34,137 nt of DNA from a virus: the IMG/VR virus record IMGVR_UViG_3300009034_001919, positions 1 to 34,137 of that record, one strand, 5' to 3'. The stretch's first letter is position 1, and each line of letters starts with the position of its first letter. The notes under the pieces were generated by a model. The model saw nothing but the letters and a program-made list of their open reading frames with translations, ran no database searches and was not told where the DNA came from. Positions 30,124-34,137 of this stretch are shown here, piece by piece. The position numbers and the translations under genes are program-made.

Positions 30124-31125
30124 ATGGTAAAAACAAGAACATCAGACTGGATTGGAGCAAACTGTAGAAACGCAGAATCATTTAAACCACTTGCACGCAG
30201 AGCAATGGCATCTCACATCGGCGACGTTTACTATGTTGACCTCGCAAACGGAACGGACGCGGGGGACGGAGATAGCTGGGCGAAGGCGTTCCTGACATTT
30301 AACCATGCGATAGACGAGGGTACAGCATATAATAACGACTACTTCCTCGTGAAGGGATGGAAAACCGAGACGGGCACAGGTGTCATAGCCACCCTCGACG
30401 TAGGGTACACTCATTGGCTCGGCGCAGCGGGCATTATGAACCCCTACTATCCAGAGAAGGGAACACTATACCGTTCTGGCGCAGGAGATGCACCACACAC
30501 ACTTATTGACAACGAGTTCATCGAGGTCGGCGGATTCGCTATTAACGCGAAGCAGAGCACTGGAACAGAGTCCTCATCAGTATCTAAGGGTGCCCTTAGA
30601 ATCGGCTCGTACACAGGAGCTACAACCCCCAACAAAGCCTTCATACATAACATCATGTTCGCAGACTGGAACGTCGCTGCCAACACAACCGGGATGACTC
30701 TGTCAGGATGTCACTACCCAACGCTGAGAGACATCACCATAGATAACGTCTACGGCAACTTTGATAGTGGAATCTACATTCACGGCTCAAGCACGGCTAA
30801 CTGTGCATATGGAACCTTTGAGGACATCCACTGCCAAGGCGGAGTTGCTGGGGCATTCACTCAGGGGATTAAACTGAATGGTGGAACAACGCTTCAGAAC
30901 AGCCGAATCAACGGATTATGGATAGGGAGAACCACTAATGCAATCGCCCTCGGGGGCGCAGGTGGAGGATACTGTACCCTCGACAACGCCGTCGCGGGAT
31001 GTGCAGAAGCCGTATTTTTCGCAGGTGGAAGCGCCTGTGATGCACGGAACGACCTCTGGACTAACTACAAGTGGACCGTTGGCAACAACGTCGCTGGAAA
31101 CGACAATGAGTTCCAAGCTACTTAG
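30124..31125 (+). CDS. Beta-helix surface protein
   Basis: 333 residues. DVYYVDLANGTDAGDGDSWA followed by LTFNHAIDEG is the classical opening of a right-handed beta-helix repeat protein; rungs with I/V-x-N and G turns run to the C-terminus (MTLSGCHYPTLRDITIDNVYG, SGIYIHGSSTANCAYGTFEDI). It lacks a signal peptide. It may be a second receptor-binding or virion surface protein, apart from the tail module. Codon use favours AAC, CTC and GGA, consistent with high expression. Confidence 0.7.
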   Translation: MVKTRTSDWIGANCRNAESFKPLARRAMASHIGDVYYVDLANGTDAGDGDSWAKAFLTFNHAIDEGTAYNNDYFLVKGWKTETGTGVIATLDVGYTHWLGAAGIMNPYYPEKGTLYRSGAGDAPHTLIDNEFIEVGGFAINAKQSTGTESSSVSKGALRIGSYTGATTPNKAFIHNIMFADWNVAANTTGMTLSGCHYPTLRDITIDNVYGNFDSGIYIHGSSTANCAYGTFEDIHCQGGVAGAFTQGIKLNGGTTLQNSRINGLWIGRTTNAIALGGAGGGYCTLDNAVAGCAEAVFFAGGSACDARNDLWTNYKWTVGNNVAGNDNEFQAT

Positions 31126-31135
31126 GTGACTTGAT

Positions 31136-31237
31136 ATGGTGTGCAAGAAGTGTGGTATGCCGCTCGGCGAGGCCGTTCGGATGGGTGCTGAAGAGCATAA
31201 ATGTCCAAGAGGCGTCAAGAAGGGCATATACAAATAA
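31136..31237 (+). CDS. Tiny zinc-binding protein
   Basis: 33 residues with CKKC at residues 3-6 and a second His/Cys pair (HKC, residues 21-23), enough for one zinc site, and a basic C-terminus. AGGTGA is six bases before the ATG and overlaps the previous stop region. It is followed by an 84-nt gap containing a T-run terminator and a promoter-like site. Confidence 0.55.
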   Translation: MVCKKCGMPLGEAVRMGAEEHKCPRGVKKGIYK

Positions 31238-31274
31238 ATCCTAAAAAATCCTAAACACCCAAAAACTTCCAACC

Positions 31275-31282
31275 TTTTTTTT
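31275..31282 (+). terminator. T-run archaeal terminator
   Basis: Eight consecutive T residues, after an A- and C-rich stretch without a stable hairpin, about 38 nt behind the small zinc gene. This agrees with the intrinsic U-tract termination used in archaea. Confidence 0.5.
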
Positions 31283-31290
31283 CAATAACC

Positions 31291-31297
31291 TTAAAAA
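31291..31297 (+). promoter_or_regulatory. TATA-like element before the zinc-ribbon pair
   Basis: TTAAAAA stands 25-31 nt before ATG 31322, preceded by AACC as a possible TFB element. A GAGGT lies close to the ATG as well, so the mRNA may be leaderless or have a very short leader. Confidence 0.4.
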
Positions 31298-31321
31298 GCC
31301 TAGGAGAATGAGGTATATAGA

Positions 31322-31672
31322 ATGAACTTGCGGGACATACAGAGGAAGTTCATCCCGAAGCCCCGTTTAGGAACCGTAAGTTTTGACCATAGAAACTATC
31401 ATCCAGACGCGATAATCCCACAGCCCCCTCACAGGATAACCCGAGACGGCGCGGTTGTCTCCAAACTAAGCGGTGTATCGAAAGTATGTCTTGTATGCAA
31501 CGGCGAGAAGGTGATTCCGATGCGCCTCCCCGGTTTGACATTATACGAGTGCCTAACGTGTGGGCATAAATGGCGTGACTCATATGATAAGCCGGGGCAG
31601 GTTCTTCGTCCGAGTGAGTGGCGCGCCATTAGGAGGCGGGTTGGAAATAAGTATGGGCGAATCATCATATGA
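31322..31672 (+). CDS. Zinc-ribbon protein
   Basis: 116 residues. CLVCNGEK and CLTCGHKW form one zinc ribbon in the second half (residues about 57-86), and the C-terminus is basic (EWRAIRRRVGNKYGRI). The N-terminus is Pro-rich. This is compatible with DNA or RNA binding. It overlaps the next gene in an ATGA junction. Confidence 0.7.
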   Translation: MNLRDIQRKFIPKPRLGTVSFDHRNYHPDAIIPQPPHRITRDGAVVSKLSGVSKVCLVCNGEKVIPMRLPGLTLYECLTCGHKWRDSYDKPGQVLRPSEWRAIRRRVGNKYGRIII

Positions 31673-32172
31673 CCGTCAAAGTTAAGGATGATGAAAGTCC
31701 GGCGGGGCTTACCGTTAAATGGGTGAAACATCCTCAGTGTGCGAAGTGTGATGACGACCTAGTTCTCAGGGGAATTCACGTTGAGGACTACCCGTATCTT
31801 CACGCCGATGTTAGACTAGAGTGTTTGACCTGTGGCGAGATCTATCTCTTCGGTATCCCGAAGCGTAAGGACATTGGATTAGCCCTCCACGTCATGGACA
31901 CAAATCCAAAGGATGTAGTAGCCTATCAGATGAGTCTCAGCCCTCGAAGATGTCCTTATCGAGGACATGGAGAGATGCTTCCGACAAAGATATTCGGAGA
32001 CTGGGTCTTCAACGTTGAAAAGGTGGAGTACCAATGGAAGTGCCCCGTCTGCTTCTTGACGAGACATGAAATACATGACAGAAAGGCACCTCATGGCGAT
32101 GGTTATAATCCTACTGAGGAAGAAGTGGAAAAAACCATGGAGCGACTTCGTGCTCTCGGATACATCGAGTAA
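31669..32172 (+). CDS. Two-zinc-ribbon protein
   Basis: 167 residues. CAKCDDDLVLRG with CLTCGEIY is the first ribbon; CPYRGHGE with CPVCFLTRHEIH is the second, with His residues that may also bind metal. A C-terminal helix (EEEVEKTMERLRALGYIE) follows. It is coupled to the preceding zinc-ribbon protein, suggesting a joint function. No family is recognised. Confidence 0.7.
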   Translation: MTVKVKDDESPAGLTVKWVKHPQCAKCDDDLVLRGIHVEDYPYLHADVRLECLTCGEIYLFGIPKRKDIGLALHVMDTNPKDVVAYQMSLSPRRCPYRGHGEMLPTKIFGDWVFNVEKVEYQWKCPVCFLTRHEIHDRKAPHGDGYNPTEEEVEKTMERLRALGYIE

Positions 32173-32174
32173 GT

Positions 32175-32182
32175 CTTAATAG
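32175..32182 (+). promoter_or_regulatory. Possible TATA element before the small gene at 32209
   Basis: CTTAATAG lies 27-34 nt before ATG 32209. The region after the previous stop has no ribosome-binding site. The match is weaker than at other promoters in the window. Confidence 0.3.
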
Positions 32183-32208
32183 GTAGTTCAGCGATAGGTT
32201 AAAACAGA

Positions 32209-32373
32209 ATGGGAATCATAGTAAAGATCAACGACGCGACCATCATCTCAGACTCCACCATTGAGGACACCGACTTAGCGGATGCGATGATGGGAATAGC
32301 TGTTCGAGGTTGGGCATCACGATTCTTCGCGGACCACCCAGAAGTCACCAAGATAGAAGTCGAGAAGACCTGA
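32209..32373 (+). CDS. Small unrecognised protein
   Basis: 54 residues, acidic, with an early beta pair (IIVKINDATIIS) and a helix (DADLADAMMGIAVRGW-like segment). It ends at TGA 32371 and is convergent with the nucleotidyltransferase gene 8 nt away. The call rests on an open frame with a TATA-like element upstream. Confidence 0.5.
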   Translation: MGIIVKINDATIISDSTIEDTDLADAMMGIAVRGWASRFFADHPEVTKIEVEKT

Positions 32374-32380
32374 TAATAGT

Positions 32381-33103
32381 TTATGCTGAAAGCTGATTTC
32401 GGCGCCACTTAGACGCTTGGTAGATGTCCTCGAAGGTTCCAAGATCGTACCATTGTCCTCCATAGCCCATCCAGTTTAAATCCATCAGTCTCAGCGCGTC
32501 CATTATCTCATATTCACCCCTCTCAGAGGGGAATATCAGTTCGAAGGCTTCGAAAAACGTGTTGTCCAAGAAGTATGCACCGACCACCACCCATTCGAAG
32601 GGTGAGGTCTCCCTCTGGGGTTTCTCAACTAAGTCGCTTACCTCGTCAAACTCGTTGAAGTATGCCACGCCATAGTTCTTAGCCTTAGCCCAAGGCATCC
32701 TCTTAACGAGAATCATAGGTGTCTTCTTCTCCTTGAAGCATTTCACCTGAAACTCTAATCCCTCGCAGAACAGGTTGTCGCCAAGGTGGACGATGAAGGG
32801 TTCGTCGCCTATCTCGTTTTTTGCAGTGTAGATTGCATGGGCTATGCCCTTAGGTGCTCCCTGATAGACGTAGGTTATTCTGACGCCAAGTTCGCTTCCG
32901 TCACCTAACAACTCAAATATTTGCTCGCAGCCGTGTTCGCCCAAGGTTACTATGATGTCGGTGACTCCTGCGTCTCTAAGCGTCATTATCGGATAGAAAA
33001 TCATGGGTTGATCGAAGATGAGTAGTGCGTGTTTGTTAATCACTTGTGTCGTGGGATGTAGTCGTGTTCCATGCCCACCCGCCAGAATCACGCCTCTAAC
33101 CAC
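32381..33103 (-). CDS. Sugar-1-phosphate nucleotidyltransferase (RmlA-like)
   Basis: 240 residues. GVILAGGHGTRLHPTTQVINKH is the nucleotide-binding signature (GGxGTRLxP), IVHLGDNLF holds the catalytic acidic site, and DLVEKPQRETSPFEWVVVGAYFLD and GQWYDLGTFEDIYQAS complete the family pattern. It couples a sugar-1-phosphate to NTP (probably dTTP or UTP), forming an activated sugar. It starts 8 nt inside the epimerase gene. It probably works with that enzyme to feed the glycosyltransferases. Confidence 0.85.
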   Translation of the reverse strand: MVRGVILAGGHGTRLHPTTQVINKHALLIFDQPMIFYPIMTLRDAGVTDIIVTLGEHGCEQIFELLGDGSELGVRITYVYQGAPKGIAHAIYTAKNEIGDEPFIVHLGDNLFCEGLEFQVKCFKEKKTPMILVKRMPWAKAKNYGVAYFNEFDEVSDLVEKPQRETSPFEWVVVGAYFLDNTFFEAFELIFPSERGEYEIMDALRLMDLNWMGYGGQWYDLGTFEDIYQASKWRRNQLSA

Positions 33104-34037
33104 GAGAAACCAGACCCCACGGTGTGTTGATCAACCATATCGCCGTCTTTCTGAGACCCTCTGTGAGAGTGTGCTTCGGCTCCCAATCCAGTAGTCGGTA
33201 TGCCTTCCCATAGCTTCCCAGCAGGCAGAACACATGTCCCCACCTGTCGTCAACATGGTCAACCGTCACGGTTTTGCTCTTGTTCTCATAGCCAAGCTCC
33301 CACATCACATCTTTAATGAATTGCACCAACTGTAATACAGAGTAGTTCGTGCCCGTGGCAAGGTTCACCGCCTCAGCGGGGGGAAGCTTCTGTAGGGCAG
33401 ACCATATTCCGCTAACCGTATCCCCTACGAACACCCAGTCCCTACGGGCTTTTCCCTCCCCATAGACGGGGATGGCTTCACCCTTCATGATTCTGGTCAT
33501 CGTCTTAGGTATCATCTTCTCTAACTGCTGGCTTGGACCATACTGGTTGAAGGGGCGAACAATCGAGGCATTCAAGCCATAGGTGTTGTTCCAACTGTAG
33601 ACGGCACGATCTTGACAAACCTTCGTCCAAGCATAAGGAGAGTGTGGACACAGGGGATGGTCTTCAGTCATGGGAACTGTTGGGTCTTCATACAGGCTTG
33701 TGCCATAAACCTCGCTACTGCTTATCTGAAGCAGGCGCGTATCATATTTGCGACAGGCTTCTAGAACGTTAACCATGAGACCTAAGTTGTTCTCGGTGAA
33801 CATTCGGGGGTTCTTTATACTCGTGTCGATGTGGGTGTGGCTGGCAAAGTTTATACAGGCGTCTGGTTCAAATCTGGTCCAAGCCCGTTCCACGTCCTCC
33901 CAGTTGCACAGGTCGCCTCCATAACGCCTATCAAACAGCCTTATGTCAGGTTCCTCTTCAAGAGTGGTCAGATATTGGAAGAGGTTCTGGGCGATAAACC
34001 CTGACGCCCCGGTAATAATGATTCTTTGGTAGTTCAT
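33096..34037 (-). CDS. NAD-dependent sugar-nucleotide dehydratase/epimerase (RmlB-like SDR)
   Basis: 313 residues. IIITGASGFIAQNLF is the GxxGxxG dinucleotide motif, QISSSEVYGTS the conserved Ser region, and SPYAWTKVCQD the catalytic YxxxK (Tyr135, Lys139). NQYGPSQQLEKMIPKTM and YGEGKARRDWVFVGDTVSG follow as in dTDP-glucose 4,6-dehydratases and related epimerases. The product sugar cannot be fixed from sequence. A TTAAATA box at -26 to -32 and a missing ribosome-binding site suggest a leaderless start. Confidence 0.85.
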   Translation of the reverse strand: MNYQRIIITGASGFIAQNLFQYLTTLEEEPDIRLFDRRYGGDLCNWEDVERAWTRFEPDACINFASHTHIDTSIKNPRMFTENNLGLMVNVLEACRKYDTRLLQISSSEVYGTSLYEDPTVPMTEDHPLCPHSPYAWTKVCQDRAVYSWNNTYGLNASIVRPFNQYGPSQQLEKMIPKTMTRIMKGEAIPVYGEGKARRDWVFVGDTVSGIWSALQKLPPAEAVNLATGTNYSVLQLVQFIKDVMWELGYENKSKTVTVDHVDDRWGHVFCLLGSYGKAYRLLDWEPKHTLTEGLRKTAIWLINTPWGLVSRG

Positions 34038-34055
34038 TCCAAAGGATGATAGGCA

Positions 34056-34136
34056 CTACGGGTATTTAATTTTATCTATGTCAATTAGCTTTTTCACGGC
34101 TTCGGTAATACTGTGTAGTTCGGGATGAACGTAGAC
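34056..34136 (-). CDS. C-terminal end of a further minus-strand gene (partial)
   Basis: The frame enters from the right edge and ends at TAG 34056-34058, with 26 visible residues (VYVHPELHSITEAVKKLIDI and on). Helical and charged; too short to classify, though the place beside sugar-nucleotide genes suggests another sugar enzyme. The stop lies 18 nt before the start of the dehydratase gene, and the dehydratase TATA box is inside this coding end. Confidence 0.55.
   Translation of the reverse strand, partial: VYVHPELHSITEAVKKLIDIDKIKYP
34063..34069 (-). promoter_or_regulatory. TATA box of the sugar-nucleotide pair
   Basis: The minus strand reads TTAAATA 26-32 nt before ATG 34037, flanked by ATTAAATACCC. 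The sequence and spacing match the box before 22400, which suggests co-regulation of the sugar-nucleotide genes and the glycan cassette. Confidence 0.55.
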
Positions 34137-34137
34137 C

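Noticed and set aside
1-34137. tRNA genes, CRISPR arrays, insertion sequences, attachment sites or an integrase
   Set aside because: I saw no convincing tRNA fold, regularly spaced repeats, transposase or recombinase; a tRNAscan or CRISPR search would be needed to exclude them fully.

Overview
The window looks like part of the genome of a head-tailed virus (Caudoviricetes), or an integrated provirus, of an uncultured archaeon. It carries a nearly complete head-neck-tail gene set. Two sequence features point to an archaeal host. Ribosome-binding sites are mostly GGTGA or GGAGG about 5-9 nt before the start. Several transcription units begin with a TTAAATA-like TATA box about 25-31 nt before the start codon and no ribosome-binding site, which is the pattern of leaderless archaeal mRNAs. 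Terminase, portal, replication genes and integrase are not in the window, so the host and lifestyle (lytic or temperate) stay open. No tail sheath gene is seen, so the virion is probably siphovirus-like.

Layout. (1) 1-3475, plus strand: a dense row of small accessory genes, mostly unrecognised. It includes three CxxC zinc-ribbon proteins, two small two-helix membrane proteins, and a small ADP-ribosyltransferase-like protein. (2) 3480-13220, minus strand, read right to left: LamG lectin-like protein, BppU-like protein, split head-tail adaptor, tail terminator, tail tube, HK97-gp10-like protein, overlapping tail-assembly chaperone pair, tape measure, distal tail protein, baseplate hub with an inserted beta-sandwich domain, and a beta-helix tail spike. 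(3) 13263-22400, minus strand: a glycan cassette of about 9 kb with four glycosyltransferases, a pyruvyltransferase, methyltransferases, a B12-type radical SAM enzyme, a zinc ribbon, a small membrane protein and a homing endonuclease. (4) 22473-29089, minus strand: head module with prohead protease/scaffold, major capsid protein, small decoration or fibre proteins, coiled-coil proteins and an XhlA-like membrane protein. (5) 29142-32373, mostly plus strand: an alkaline-phosphatase-superfamily enzyme, a small divergent HTH regulator, a beta-helix protein and zinc-ribbon proteins. (6) 32381-34136, minus strand: a sugar nucleotidyltransferase and a sugar-nucleotide dehydratase/epimerase, then the end of another gene.

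How it fits together. The head and tail modules point the same way, with the sugar cassette between them. The sugar-nucleotide pair at the right edge could supply activated sugar to the cassette, which probably builds or decorates a glycan on the virion or on the host envelope. Carbohydrate-binding-like parts (LamG protein, hub insert, beta-helix spike) suggest that adsorption also involves glycans.

Most unusual points: a possible -1 slippage site (A9) that could fuse two paralogous methyltransferase genes; a homing endonuclease apparently placed behind the first codons of a lost glycosyltransferase; two genes that seem to lack any ATG/GTG/TTG start (likely AUA and ACG); a tail-chaperone overlap needing +1 or -2 shifting; and a recurring gene-boundary motif in the left accessory region.
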